Source: an uncultured Paraprevotella sp.
Lineage (GTDB): Bacteria > Bacteroidota > Bacteroidia > Bacteroidales > Bacteroidaceae
Assembly: GCA_944320765.1 (NCBI GenBank)
Contig: CALUIS010000008.1
Span: forward strand, 51,161 to 115,160
DNA length: 64,000 nucleotides
Direction: 5' to 3'
The position numbers and the translations under genes were made by a program. Below the pieces are notes generated by a model. The model ran no database searches and was not told the DNA's origin. It was given only the letters and a program-made list of their open reading frames with translations. The first letter of the stretch is position 1; the number at the start of each line of letters is the position of its first letter. Below are positions 33,601-42,175 of this stretch, in pieces.

Positions 33601-35175
33601 CTGCTGGAAGGAGGCCAGACGAACATCTCGGCCTTGGCCAACAGCATCACGCCGAGCGGCGCGTTCGGGGCCTACACCACTGAAAAGGGCAAGCTGGAAA
33701 TCCGGAACGGCGCCACGCTGCGGAACATCGCCGCCGTGACGAACGGTACGCCGATCACCATCGGCGAGGGCGGCGGTACGCTCCAGACGCAAGGGAACTT
33801 CACGATGCAGGCGGCGTTCGACGGCGGCGTGCTGACCAAGACCGGAGCGGGCGAGCTGGCCATGGCCACCGGGGGCAATGTGCTGGACCACGTGGTGCTG
33901 GAGGAAGGTACGCTGCGGGCCACGGCGGACAACGTGAACTTCGGCGACACCCTGGTCTTTGCCGGGAACTCCACTTACGCCGACCACGACGACTGGTATT
34001 CCTACAGCACCAATTCCAACAGCTTCAAGGTGGAGGAAGGTGTGGATGCCTACATGTATTTGGACGGACGCTGCACCTACACCGGGCGGCTCTACGGCAA
34101 GGGCACGCTGCGGGTGAACGTGCCTTATGTGCGCTCTTACCTGCAGGGCAACTGGTCGGCGTTTGAAGGGACGCTGGTGACTTTGAATTCCGGGCAGACT
34201 TTCTCCTTTGACAACGGCTACGGCTTGCCGAAGGCCGTGCTGAACATCCCTGAGGGGGTCTACGTGGGCAACTCCGGCAAGGCTTTCGAGATTGGGAAAG
34301 TGACGGGCGCGGGAAGCCTCGGAGGCTTGTGCTTGGATTACAAGTCTGGAGTGAACACGTGGAAAATCGGGTCGCTGAATGAGGACTTCACTTTCTCGGC
34401 GGTCATTACGGGCAGCGGCACGATGTTCGAGAAGGTCGGCACGGGAAAGATGACGGTCAACAGCGCGAGCGACTTCACCGGCACGTGTACCGTTTCGGCC
34501 GGCACGCTGTGCCTGAACAACACTTCGGCGGAGAAGGCCATGATGGGCACGGGGGCATTGACGGTCAAGGACGGCGCCACGCTGTGCGGGGTCGGCAAGC
34601 TCGGCAACTCTTCGGTCAAGGTGGAGCGCGGAGGCGTGCTGTATCCCGGCACGCGGGAGACGGCCATGGCCGGGACGCTGGACTTCTCCGGGAAGAGCCT
34701 GTCGGTGAGCAGCGGCGCCGTGCTGCAGTTCAACATCGGCAGCAAGACGCGTTGCACCAACCTGGAGAACCTTTCTTCCCTGACCTTGCGCGGCACGCTG
34801 AAAGTGTCGGTGCGCGAGGGGCTGGAGCTGGAACCCGGGGATGAATATACCCTGTGGGAAGCGAACCGCACGAGCCTGTCGGACGGCGTGGAGATGGAAC
34901 TGGCCAGTCCGGGCGCAGGGCTGGAATGGGACACGGCGGACTTGGAGAACGGCATCCTGCGCGTGAAGGAAGGCATGGGCGTGGAGGCCGTCCTGGCCGA
35001 CGAGCCGGTGGACTGCGAGGCCTACACGGTGGGCGGTGCCGCAGCGGGACGCTTCACTTGCGCCCGCCGGGATATCCGCCGCACGATGGAGGCCGAGGGC
35101 TACGCGCCCGGCGCCTATACCGTGAAGGTGCGGCACGGAGCTTCCGTCTCTGTCCTGAAGATTACCGTCGACTGA
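30637..35175 (+). CDS. Rhamnogalacturonan endolyase (PL11) fused to autotransporter-type beta-strand repeats
   Basis: A 1512-residue secreted protein with signal peptide MKKELLFSMLAVSALSVHAQ. Residues about 20-625 form a PL11 rhamnogalacturonan I lyase: LDRGLVAVKTASGVFTSWR, DLDGDGEYELIVK, DWDRDGKAELAMRAMDG, GIADVDWDGRDEIVYG and DILGDWREEIIAR are typical calcium-binding propeller elements. From about 640 to 1430 the chain becomes a beta-helix-like stalk with at least four autotransporter-associated repeats (MRLVKQGEGVLTFGGT near 697, GLTKHGDGMLTIGTANTYTG near 967, VLTKTGAGELAM near 1064, MFEKVGTGKMTVNSASDFTG near 1261). A sorting-type tail (YAPGAYTVKVRHG...VLKITV) ends it. Normal PL11 enzymes are about 620 residues, so the repeats more than double it. 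Confidence 0.88.
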   Translation: MKKELLFSMLAVSALSVHAQRQMETLDRGLVAVKTASGVFTSWRIDGTEYYDTQYNLYRDGTRVNQEPLEVSNFTDPAGTESSTYTVRAVVRGEEQEACEPAKVWNRQYLEVPMGKVYSRRGTDITKDYSLNDATAADLDGDGEYELIVKRLYNNEGLFEVDNDSAYAFIEAYKLDGTKLWSIDVGPNMISSGQVELNIIAYDWDRDGKAELAMRAMDGTIIYDAEGNRQATVGSMTANYRNMISHSANLTYATAGAEYLLYMEGATAKLYGEPMEFPLKRLENGETDINAAWGDGTGHRSNKFFFGAPYLDGRNPSLFLARGIYTRHKMIAYDIDPATHKLTERWRWNCSDGGSPWFGQGYHNYGIADVDWDGRDEIVYGSMVIDDNGKGLSTTGLGHGDAQHCSDFDPYRKGQEIFACNENAQGANYRDATTSQIYYMHHYGHDCGRAMAGNFTDQYAGSQAVAPGMGLLSTVTDKVLDSGSEGIDVNFRIYWDGDLCSETLNGDGTEGPAVVHKFGSWTPIFTASGTKLNNWTKNTPSLQADILGDWREEIIARSDDNMSLRIYTTTVETPWRIYTLLHDMQYRQAVAWQMCGYNQPPHLSYFLGAAEGITVAPPPVMTNGRTEVADAITAAQDDRHVLLADPDGGTVTVADGASPYILTVNAFSHTEGHDNNDNITTSRSEYVLQGGSFGGDMRLVKQGEGVLTFGGTQAYAGPTELWGGVTNFDGNLPDSRVWMNRFAELNASGEFGKDIEMEYGAVLRVGGEGQGTLRADSLVLDFGAVVEFDLYSENLQADVLTLGSRLTLKECGLTGGPAYQVPVFRMVQHPLAGEEHVAYGRYHIMDVPEVKGDLSEVVVEGLSGLSAHLEAEGESVYLVVEDMRAPSTVYWNGTSGHNVWDLWNEANFSNEGEADKFATGDEVIFDDAAELATVSLAEAVEPSGVVFKNEEKTYILTGAGSIAGTTGLTKHGDGMLTIGTANTYTGKTLLEGGQTNISALANSITPSGAFGAYTTEKGKLEIRNGATLRNIAAVTNGTPITIGEGGGTLQTQGNFTMQAAFDGGVLTKTGAGELAMATGGNVLDHVVLEEGTLRATADNVNFGDTLVFAGNSTYADHDDWYSYSTNSNSFKVEEGVDAYMYLDGRCTYTGRLYGKGTLRVNVPYVRSYLQGNWSAFEGTLVTLNSGQTFSFDNGYGLPKAVLNIPEGVYVGNSGKAFEIGKVTGAGSLGGLCLDYKSGVNTWKIGSLNEDFTFSAVITGSGTMFEKVGTGKMTVNSASDFTGTCTVSAGTLCLNNTSAEKAMMGTGALTVKDGATLCGVGKLGNSSVKVERGGVLYPGTRETAMAGTLDFSGKSLSVSSGAVLQFNIGSKTRCTNLENLSSLTLRGTLKVSVREGLELEPGDEYTLWEANRTSLSDGVEMELASPGAGLEWDTADLENGILRVKEGMGVEAVLADEPVDCEAYTVGGAAAGRFTCARRDIRRTMEAEGYAPGAYTVKVRHGASVSVLKITVD

Positions 35176-35200
35176 TGCGATGTATGAAAAATATTATTCG

Positions 35201-35208
35201 TATCTTTG
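35201..35208 (+). promoter_or_regulatory. -7 box of the rubrerythrin gene
   Basis: TATCTTTG 53 bases before the rubrerythrin ATG. Confidence 0.5.
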
Positions 35209-35260
35209 GGCAGTCCCTTGCGGACGTGACGAATCATTAATTCACTAAAAAACGAAAACG

Positions 35261-35839
35261 ATGGAGAAAAGCATTAAGGGAACACGCACGGAGAAGAACC
35301 TCATGGTGTCTTTTGCCGGAGAGTCGCAAGCGAGAATGAGGTACACCTACTTTGCCAGCGCGGCCAAGAAGGAAGGTTACGAACAGATTGCGGCCATCTT
35401 TGCCGAGACGGCGGACCAGGAGAAGGAACATGCCAAGCGGATGTTCAAATGGCTGGAGGGCGGCATGGTGGAAATCACGGCCAGCTATCCGGCGGGTGTC
35501 ATCGGCACCACGGCGGAGAACCTGAAGGCCGCCGCGGCCGGCGAGCACGAGGAGTGGACGGCGGACTATCCCAAGTTCGCGGAGGTCGCGGACGAAGAGG
35601 GCTTCCCGGCCATCGCCGCCATGTACCGCATGATTGCCGTGGCCGAGAAGGGCCACGAGGAGAGGTATCTGGCGTTGCTGAAGAACCTGGAGGAATTCAA
35701 GGTGTTCGTCAAGGACGGCGAGACGGTATGGCAGTGCCGCAACTGCGGGTACATCCACGTGGGCAAGGAAGCCCCCCAGACTTGTCCGGCCTGCCTGCAT
35801 CCCCAAGCCTATTTTGAGGTGAAGAAGGAGAACTATTGA
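35261..35839 (+). CDS. rbr: Rubrerythrin
   Basis: A 192-residue non-heme diiron peroxidase that reduces hydrogen peroxide in anaerobes. The N-terminal four-helix domain has the diiron ligands in LMVSFAGESQARMRYTYFA, TADQEKEHAKRMFKWLEG and a second ExxH pair in AEKGHEERYLALL. The C-terminal rubredoxin domain has CRNCGYIHVG and CPACLHP with the four iron cysteines. Length and domain order are standard. It has its own promoter and a terminator-like hairpin at 35984-36018 inside repeat copy B. Confidence 0.96.
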   Translation: MEKSIKGTRTEKNLMVSFAGESQARMRYTYFASAAKKEGYEQIAAIFAETADQEKEHAKRMFKWLEGGMVEITASYPAGVIGTTAENLKAAAAGEHEEWTADYPKFAEVADEEGFPAIAAMYRMIAVAEKGHEERYLALLKNLEEFKVFVKDGETVWQCRNCGYIHVGKEAPQTCPACLHPQAYFEVKKENY

Positions 35840-35895
35840 CCGGGAGGTCCTCCGGGCGGACGCTCCCTTGCGGCCCGGCGCGGATGCTTTCAAAG

Positions 35896-36350
35896 TGTCA
35901 GATGGTCAGACGCGGCGGCGCGTGGGGCGCGTGTACGGGACGAAAGCCGGAGGCGGGCGGAAATGCGCGAGTCTCAAGGCATTGCGGGAAAACGTTTTGC
36001 TACGTTTTCCCGCTTTTTGTTGGCATCTTGTCGGCGGTGGGCGGCCGTCCTGCGCACAAGGCGGCGGGCCGTGTCGCCCGTTCCGCCCTTCGGGTGGCAA
36101 TCCGTCATCCGGATTTTGTATGCCGCCGCGTCCCGTCTGGAACGGAAAAGCCGCCCGAAGCCCCGGATTTTCCGGTTTTCCACACTGCGTGAAACTTCTT
36201 TGCGGCAAGAAATCTTCGTCTTTGCTGAAAGAAATTTTTTTCTTTCAGCAAAGAAATTCCATTTTTGCCGCACGAAAAGCGCCGCCGTTCCGGAGAAATG
36301 TATTATACGAGCATTTCTCCGGCGTTTTTCCCGGCGTTTTTTAACACTTC
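35896..36350 (+). repeat. Dispersed ~450-base element, copy B
   Basis: Second copy, same orientation as copy A. It begins AAGTGTCAGATGGTCAGACG and ends CGTTTTTTAACACTTC. It shares AAAAGCCGCCCGAAGCCCC with copy A word for word and has the same TTCTTTGCGGCAAGAAATC...CGTCTTTGC block. Its central hairpin is a 16-base perfect inverted repeat (36219-36234 with 36239-36254). A second hairpin pairs CGGAGAAATG (36291-36300) with CATTTCTCCG (36312-36321). It fills most of the 733-base gap between rubrerythrin and the BNR-4 gene. Confidence 0.82.
35984..36018 (+). terminator. Terminator-like hairpin in repeat copy B
   Basis: GCGGGAAAACG (35984-35994) pairs perfectly with CGTTTTCCCGC (36003-36013) and is followed by TTTTTG. 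It lies 145 bases after the rubrerythrin stop and is the first good terminator for that gene. Confidence 0.65.
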
Positions 36351-36507
36351 CTTTCCGGAAGCTCCCTTCCCGGATTTGTGGCGGAAAAGGGAAAGTGGGC
36401 GTTTCCTTTCGTTTTGATAGCGGATGGCGGATTCGTGCCGACATTCTGTCAATGGGGCCCCTTGCCTGTCCCGTTACGCCCGGCCTGTGTGAAAATGCCG
36501 CCGGAGA

Positions 36508-36538
36508 TTGTTTCTTTCTTCGTTTTTCCCTATTTTTG
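36508..36538 (+). promoter_or_regulatory. Promoter of the BNR-4 gene
   Basis: TTG at 36508-36510 and TATTTTTG at 36531-36538 with a 20-base spacer; the ATG is at 36573. Confidence 0.6.
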
Positions 36539-36572
36539 TGGGCGTAAACAGTTTTTCTTAATTTAACGAGCC

Positions 36573-39500
36573 ATGAAAAAGTATTTCTATTCCTTTTTGG
36601 TGTGTTGCCTCTTGTGGGCGGCAGGGGCGGCAAGGGTGGCCGCCGGGAGTTTCCCTTTGGCTTCGGAAGGGGCCTGGTGCTGGTTCGCCGACCCGCGTGC
36701 CATTCATTATGAGAACGAGGCGGGTAGTATCAACGCTTCCTACGTGGGCTATATCGACGTGCATGGGAACATCAAGGCCATGCAGTTCGACTTCCTGACG
36801 GGGGAGCGGAACGAGGTGTTGGTGCGGTCCAACTTCCAGCCGGACGACCATAACAACCCCACGTTCCTCGTGCTGCCGGACGAGCGGGTGCTGGTCATCT
36901 ACTCGCGCCATACGGACGAGCCGGCGTTCTACTACCGCGTGTCCCGCAAGCCGGGCGACATCACGTCGCTGGGGGAGGAGAAGTGCATCCGCACCAGCCA
37001 CAACACGACGTATCCCTCGCCCTTCATCCTGAGCGATGATCCGGAACATTTCTATCTTTGCTGGCGGGGCATAGGCTGGCATCCCACCATCGCCAAGTTC
37101 TCCCTGCCGGACGGGAATGACGACGTGGAAGTGGAGTGGGGGCCTTACCAGATGGTGCAGTCCACGGGGGCGCGCCCGTATGCCAAGTACAGCAGCAACG
37201 GGAAGGACAAGATTTACGTGACCTACACGACCGGGCATCCGGACAACGAGATGCCGAACTACGTGTACTTCAATGTCATCGACCTGCAGGCGGAAAAGGA
37301 CGCGGCGGGCAACGTGACGACGAACCCCGTGCTGGAGGACGTGCGGGGCAACCGTCTTTCGGTGATTGCCGACGGCACGTTCAAGGTGGACAAGTCGCAG
37401 GGATACAGGGACAGTTATCCCTATACGGTGGTGGACGCCCCGGGCGACCGCCGCGACTGGGTGTGGCAGGTGGCTTCCGATGCCGACGGACACCCGGTGA
37501 TTGCCATGGTGCGCATTAGCGGGGGCAAGGACCAGCACGAGTATTTTTATGCGAAGTGGACGGGGGACGCATGGCGGCTGACCGACTTGGCGGACGGGGG
37601 CGGGCGGTTCCATTCGTCCAATATCGAGTATTGCTACAGCGGAGGCATGGCGCTCGACCCGGCAGACGTGAAGACCGTTTACCTCTCCATTCCCACGGAG
37701 GGGGCGCACGGCCGGGTTTATGAGCTGTGGAAATACGTGCTGGACGATGAGGGGAAGGTCGTGGCGAAGGAGCAGGTGACAAAGGACTCGGAGAAGAACA
37801 ACGTCCGCCCGTATGTGTTGCCGGACTCTGAAGGCACGGACCTGCGCCTGACCTGGATGAACGGGGATTATGAGTATTGGATAGTGAAGAAGGACTTCCC
37901 CAACGGGTATCCCACGGACATCTACAGCGAGTATGACTACCAGGCGAAGATCGGGGAGGATGTGGATGCCCCGGCATCGGACAAGGACTTCGGTGGGCAG
38001 GCCATGGATGCGGGGACGCAGGAAACCGTGGCGTTGCCGGGAGGCGGCGCGTTCACGCTGAACGTCGTGCTGGGAATAGGCGAGGAGGCCTATCATGGCA
38101 AGCTGCTGGCCGGCGGGAACTGGGAGTACAGCGTGTCCCGGGAAAGCGTCAAGCCTTGCCTGACAGTGGACGGGGAGGCCTACGGCAGCCAGAACGTGCT
38201 GTACACTTCGGACAACTGGGCACTCAATTCCACCGGCACGAGCGGGGACAACTGGCCGACCTGTCTGGGGACGTTCAACCTGACCCTGGCTTATGACGGG
38301 GAGACGCTGACGGTGTACCGCAACGGATGGATAGACCAGCGTGTGGAAGGCCTGCGGCTGGACGGGGATGAAGTGAAAATCGGCGGCTACAAGGGTACGT
38401 TGGAGCGTGCCACCGCCTATTCCCGCTGCCTATCGCAGGACGAAGTGAAACAGATGTTGAGGCAACAGGTGCTGGACGCATTGTATGTGCCGGACGAGAT
38501 CCGTACGGACGTGGTGCTTCCCGTGAAGCTGAACGGGGAGAAGGTGTCGTGGGCTTCGGACCATGCGGACGTGTTGGATGCCGGCGGCACTTTCGCGGCA
38601 CCGGACGCGGAGACGGAAGTCAGGCTGACGGCCACGGTGGGGGAGCTTTCGCGCTCCTTCACCCTGCGGGCCATGCCGCGTGACATCCGGGAGAACCTGA
38701 TTGCGGCGTATGCTTTCGAGACGGAAGATGTATACGAGGATGGAGGGGCAAGGAAGGTGAAGGACTTGAGCGGGAACGGGCGCGACCTGTCGCTGATGGG
38801 GAAGGCGGAAGCCGATGGCGTGCTGGACCTGACGGGCAACCAGCCCACGGCGTTCACGTCCAACGGCTATGCGCTGTTGCCTTCGGACGTGCTGGACAGC
38901 CTGAGGAGCTATACGGTGCTGTTCACGGCCACGCCGGCCTCTTTGGCGGCGGCCCCCCGTTTCTACGATTTCGGCTTCAATGCGGGGAACAGCCTTTTTT
39001 TCCGGGCCAACACGCTGGCGGCCGGCATCAAGTATAACGGCGGGATCACGACAATGGTGAACGGCGGTTACACCCTTGAGGCGGGCCGGACCTACAAGCT
39101 GGCGGTCACGTATGACGCAAGGAGCGGCGTGACTTCCATTTATGTGGACGGCAAGCTCGTGGGCAGCGGGACGGCCAATGTGAACGAGCCTTATATGATT
39201 CCCGCCCTCCAGACCCCGGAAAGGAACTATGTAGGGCGTACGCAGTGGTGGGATTCCAACGTGGCGGCGGACAATGCGGACTACGTGGGGACGCTTGACG
39301 ATTTCGAGATGTATGACGTGGCGTTGGAACTGGACGAGATCATGGAGCGTCAGGAAATTCGTGCGGAAGACGAGACGTTGAACGTGGATTGCAGCGGTTT
39401 CCTGAAGAACCGCGATTTTGAGGGGGAGTATTCCGTGAAAGGAGGCACCGGCGTGACATCGGACCGCGCGGTCTACGAGCCGGAAGGCTGGAACGTGACT

Positions 39501-40310
39501 TATACGGACGGCAATGAGAACGACATGACCATACTGAACGCCACCTGCCTTTACGCCAGCCTGTTCTCGGGAATACCGACCACCAACGGAGGCGGGGAGA
39601 ACGCTTACCTCGTGCGGCAAAAGTGGGGCGTGTCTTCCATCGGGCTGGAGCAGGCCTGTGACTCGCTGCCGGCGGCTTATTACCGTTTGGGAGCGGAGGT
39701 GTGGCAAGGCGGTTCGGGCGGCTCGGCCGTGTTGTACGGTTCCACGAGAGGCGGGAAGGAAGTGTCGGCCACCATGGCGGACCTGGCTGGATGGCAGCAG
39801 GGAGAGGTCATGTTCCCGCACGACGGGAGCGTGTCGGTGGTGGTGGGCATGAAGGCGGTCCATACGGAAAACGGCGGAGAGAAGTTCGTGGGGTTCGACA
39901 ATGTCGTGCTGTATGACGTGACGGCCAACCGGAATCCGGCGGAACTGGCCGGCCTGCTGGAAGACATGGAGGCTTTTGCCGGCCGGTTGCTGGACGGCAC
40001 GCTGCCTGACGAGAACATGCGTGAGACACTGGAGGAAGCCTGCGGAAAGGCGGCCTTGTTGGACGGGAATGACACGCAGGAAGAGCTGTATGCCGCTTAT
40101 GGGGCGCTCCGGGACGCCTTGTCCGCCTCGCAGGTGCCTCATGCCACAGGCGTACGGCCTGTGACGCTTGCGGAAGGGGACGGCAAGGCCGGTGCGGTTT
40201 ATGACTTGGGCGGACGGTTGGTGAGAAAGACGGCAGACTTCCGGAAAGGGTGGGATGATTTGCAGCCCGGCGTGTATATCCAGGGAAACCGCAAAGTGTG
40301 GGTGAGATGA
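36573..40310 (+). CDS. Large multidomain secreted protein: BNR-4 propeller, LamG-like modules and sorting tail
   Basis: A 1245-residue protein with a signal peptide (MKKYFYSFLVCCLLWAAGAARVAAG). The first 430 residues form a BNR-4 beta-propeller: WCWFADPRAIHYENEAG, NNPTFLVLPDERVLVIYSRHTDEP and TSHNTTYPSPFILSDDPEHFYLCWRG. A LamG/concanavalin-like module follows (about 470-630), then an atrophied Ig-like segment (about 640-710), a second LamG-like module (about 710-930), a galactose-binding-like region (about 940-1115) and a helical stretch. The end VYDLGGRLVRKTADFRKGWDDLQPGVYIQGNRKVWV is the tail common on secreted Bacteroidales proteins. BNR-4 proteins occur in polysaccharide-utilisation loci for pectin and similar glycans. 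A lyase or hydrolase activity is likely but not assignable. Confidence 0.8.
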   Translation: MKKYFYSFLVCCLLWAAGAARVAAGSFPLASEGAWCWFADPRAIHYENEAGSINASYVGYIDVHGNIKAMQFDFLTGERNEVLVRSNFQPDDHNNPTFLVLPDERVLVIYSRHTDEPAFYYRVSRKPGDITSLGEEKCIRTSHNTTYPSPFILSDDPEHFYLCWRGIGWHPTIAKFSLPDGNDDVEVEWGPYQMVQSTGARPYAKYSSNGKDKIYVTYTTGHPDNEMPNYVYFNVIDLQAEKDAAGNVTTNPVLEDVRGNRLSVIADGTFKVDKSQGYRDSYPYTVVDAPGDRRDWVWQVASDADGHPVIAMVRISGGKDQHEYFYAKWTGDAWRLTDLADGGGRFHSSNIEYCYSGGMALDPADVKTVYLSIPTEGAHGRVYELWKYVLDDEGKVVAKEQVTKDSEKNNVRPYVLPDSEGTDLRLTWMNGDYEYWIVKKDFPNGYPTDIYSEYDYQAKIGEDVDAPASDKDFGGQAMDAGTQETVALPGGGAFTLNVVLGIGEEAYHGKLLAGGNWEYSVSRESVKPCLTVDGEAYGSQNVLYTSDNWALNSTGTSGDNWPTCLGTFNLTLAYDGETLTVYRNGWIDQRVEGLRLDGDEVKIGGYKGTLERATAYSRCLSQDEVKQMLRQQVLDALYVPDEIRTDVVLPVKLNGEKVSWASDHADVLDAGGTFAAPDAETEVRLTATVGELSRSFTLRAMPRDIRENLIAAYAFETEDVYEDGGARKVKDLSGNGRDLSLMGKAEADGVLDLTGNQPTAFTSNGYALLPSDVLDSLRSYTVLFTATPASLAAAPRFYDFGFNAGNSLFFRANTLAAGIKYNGGITTMVNGGYTLEAGRTYKLAVTYDARSGVTSIYVDGKLVGSGTANVNEPYMIPALQTPERNYVGRTQWWDSNVAADNADYVGTLDDFEMYDVALELDEIMERQEIRAEDETLNVDCSGFLKNRDFEGEYSVKGGTGVTSDRAVYEPEGWNVTYTDGNENDMTILNATCLYASLFSGIPTTNGGGENAYLVRQKWGVSSIGLEQACDSLPAAYYRLGAEVWQGGSGGSAVLYGSTRGGKEVSATMADLAGWQQGEVMFPHDGSVSVVVGMKAVHTENGGEKFVGFDNVVLYDVTANRNPAELAGLLEDMEAFAGRLLDGTLPDENMRETLEEACGKAALLDGNDTQEELYAAYGALRDALSASQVPHATGVRPVTLAEGDGKAGAVYDLGGRLVRKTADFRKGWDDLQPGVYIQGNRKVWVR

Positions 40311-40336
40311 GCGGCACTGCCGGTCCGGATATAATA

Positions 40337-40375
40337 AACCGGAGGAGAATCCCATGACGGGATTCTCCTCCGGTT
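40337..40375. terminator. Bidirectional terminator between the BNR-4 gene and rpmA
   Basis: AACCGGAGGAGAATCCC (40337-40353) and its perfect 17-base complement (40359-40375) around ATGAC, between two converging genes. It can serve both strands. Confidence 0.85.
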
Positions 40376-40409
40376 GTTTGTCTGATGTGACGGAAGTGTC
40401 CGCGGATGC

Positions 40410-40685
40410 TTAGGCCTCGGCCAAAGCCTCCACAGAGACCACGCTTCTGTCCTGACGGCCTCTGTAAGCACTCTTCTTGAATACTACCACTCCGTCTACC
40501 AATGCGTAAAGAGTATGGTCCTTGCCCATGCCCACGTTGGCACCGGGATAGTGGACCGTGCCGCGCTGGCGAACGATGATGTTGCCCGCCACGCATTTCT
40601 GTCCACCGAAAATCTTTACGCCTAATCGTTTTGATTCTGACTCACGGCCGTTCTTGGAACTACCTACACCTTTTTTATGTGCCAT
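40410..40685 (-). CDS. rpmA: 50S ribosomal protein L27
   Basis: A 91-residue L27. It begins [24 protein letters not shown] and contains [34 protein letters not shown], the standard L27 pattern. The N-terminal tail reaches the peptidyl-transferase centre and is not the cleaved type seen in some Firmicutes. Cotranscribed 19 bases after rplU. Confidence 0.98.
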   Translation of the reverse strand: MAHKKGVGSSKNGRESESKRLGVKIFGGQKCVAGNIIVRQRGTVHYPGANVGMGKDHTLYALVDGVVVFKKSAYRGRQDRSVVSVEALAEA

Positions 40686-40704
40686 TTTCTTCTAACTTTT
40701 AGGG

Positions 40705-41022
40705 TTAAGCAATAACTTGTTTGATGGTCAACTCGGTGAACTGCTGGCGGTGGCCATTCAGTTTACGATAACCTTTTCTTCTCTTCTTGTGGAACACCAG
40801 GACCTTGTCGCCCTTCACCAGCGGGGACACGATTTCGCATACGACCTTGGCGCCTTCCACCGTGGGGGTTCCGACGGTTACGTTACCATCGTTGTCAATC
40901 AACAACACTTTCTCAAACTCAACAGCCTGGTTGGCTTCGGCGTTCTGGATGTGATGCACAAACAGTTTCTTGCCTTCCTCTACCTTGAACTGCTGACCGT
41001 TAATTTCTACAATTGCGTACAT
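40705..41022 (-). CDS. rplU: 50S ribosomal protein L21
   Basis: A 105-residue L21 ([25 protein letters not shown] at the start, [27 protein letters not shown] at the end). It binds 23S rRNA with L20. It forms the usual two-gene unit with rpmA under the promoter at 41106-41137. Confidence 0.98.
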   Translation of the reverse strand: MYAIVEINGQQFKVEEGKKLFVHHIQNAEANQAVEFEKVLLIDNDGNVTVGTPTVEGAKVVCEIVSPLVKGDKVLVFHKKRRKGYRKLNGHRQQFTELTIKQVIA

Positions 41023-41105
41023 TTTTATGGATTAAACGGGTTTTTCCATGGGGCGGAAGCCTTTGTGGCCTCGCTTTTCTGAGCCTCGATGGACTAAATC
41101 GGCTG

Positions 41106-41137
41106 CAAAGTTACGAATATCGGTCCATTCCGCCAAA
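41106..41137 (-). promoter_or_regulatory. Promoter of the rplU-rpmA unit
   Basis: On the minus strand TTTG (plus 41134-41137), a 20-base spacer and TAACTTTG (plus 41106-41113), a full match to the Bacteroidales promoter, 83 bases before rplU. Confidence 0.72.
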
Positions 41138-41192
41138 GCTTTGTGCGTTTTTTATCTGTTAAAATGGCGGGACGGACCGATATGGGGATGGA

Positions 41193-42131
41193 TTACAATC
41201 TTTTTTCTGCCAGATAGCGTTCGGCCTCGATGGCGGCCTTGCATCCGCTGGCCGCTGCGGTGATGGCTTGGCGGTAGTGCGGGTCGGCCACGTCGCCGGC
41301 GGCGAACACGCCGGGGATGCCGGTGCGGGGGGAATCGCCTTCGGTGACGATGTATCCGGTCTCGTCAGTCTTCACCCACGGCTTGAAAATGTCGGAATTG
41401 GGCTTGTGCCCGATGGCCAGGAAGAAGCCGTCGACGGGGAGGTCGTAATGCTGTTCGTCGGCCTCGCCCCGGCGCTTCACCAGATGCACGCCTTCCACGC
41501 CGTTCTCTCCGAACAGCCCTTCGGCGTTGTGCTCGAACAGGACTTCAATCTTCGGGTTCTCCATGACACGCTCCTGCATGATTTTGGAGGCCCGCAGGAA
41601 GGGCTTGCGCACGATGAGGTAGACTTTGGACGCCAGGCCGGCCAGATAGGTGGCTTCCTCGCAGGCCGTGTCGCCCCCGCCTACCACGGCCACGGTCTTC
41701 TTGCGGTAGAAGAATCCGTCGCAGGTGGCGCAGGCGCTGACTCCCATGCCGGCGTATTTCTTCTCGTCCTCCAGCCCGAGGTATTTGGCGGTGGCCCCGG
41801 TGGCGATGACGACCGTGTCGGCTTCCACCGTGGTGTCGTCGTCGAAAGTGATTTTATAAGGGCTTTCGCTCAGGTCCGCCTTGACGGCGATGGCGCCGCG
41901 GATCACCGTGCCGAAGCGTTCGGCCTGCTTGCGCAGGTCCTCCATCAGGTCCGGGCCGGCCACGCCTTCCGGATAGCCGGGGAAGTTTTCCACTTCGGTC
42001 GTGATGGTCAGCTGTCCGCCGGGCTGTATGCCTTCGTACAGTACCGGGTTGAGGTTGGCGCGGCCTGCATAGATGGCCGCCGTGTATCCGGCAGGGCCGG
42101 AGCCGATAATCAAACAACGTATATGTTCCAT
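41193..42131 (-). CDS. trxB: Thioredoxin-disulfide reductase
   Basis: A 312-residue NADPH-dependent flavoprotein that keeps thioredoxin reduced. The start at 42131 gives MEHIRCLIIGSGPAGYTAAIYAGRA with the FAD-binding GxGPAG. The redox-active disulfide is CATC at 134-137, the NADPH motif is VAVVGGGDTACEEA, and the C-terminal FAD contact is TGIPGVFAAGDVAD. The frame is open upstream but that part has no family match. Third gene of the ftsK-lolA-trxB run. Confidence 0.96.
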   Translation of the reverse strand: MEHIRCLIIGSGPAGYTAAIYAGRANLNPVLYEGIQPGGQLTITTEVENFPGYPEGVAGPDLMEDLRKQAERFGTVIRGAIAVKADLSESPYKITFDDDTTVEADTVVIATGATAKYLGLEDEKKYAGMGVSACATCDGFFYRKKTVAVVGGGDTACEEATYLAGLASKVYLIVRKPFLRASKIMQERVMENPKIEVLFEHNAEGLFGENGVEGVHLVKRRGEADEQHYDLPVDGFFLAIGHKPNSDIFKPWVKTDETGYIVTEGDSPRTGIPGVFAAGDVADPHYRQAITAAASGCKAAIEAERYLAEKRL

Positions 42132-42175
42132 GATGTGATATGATTGTTGATATAAAATGTTTTTGCCGTGTGCGT

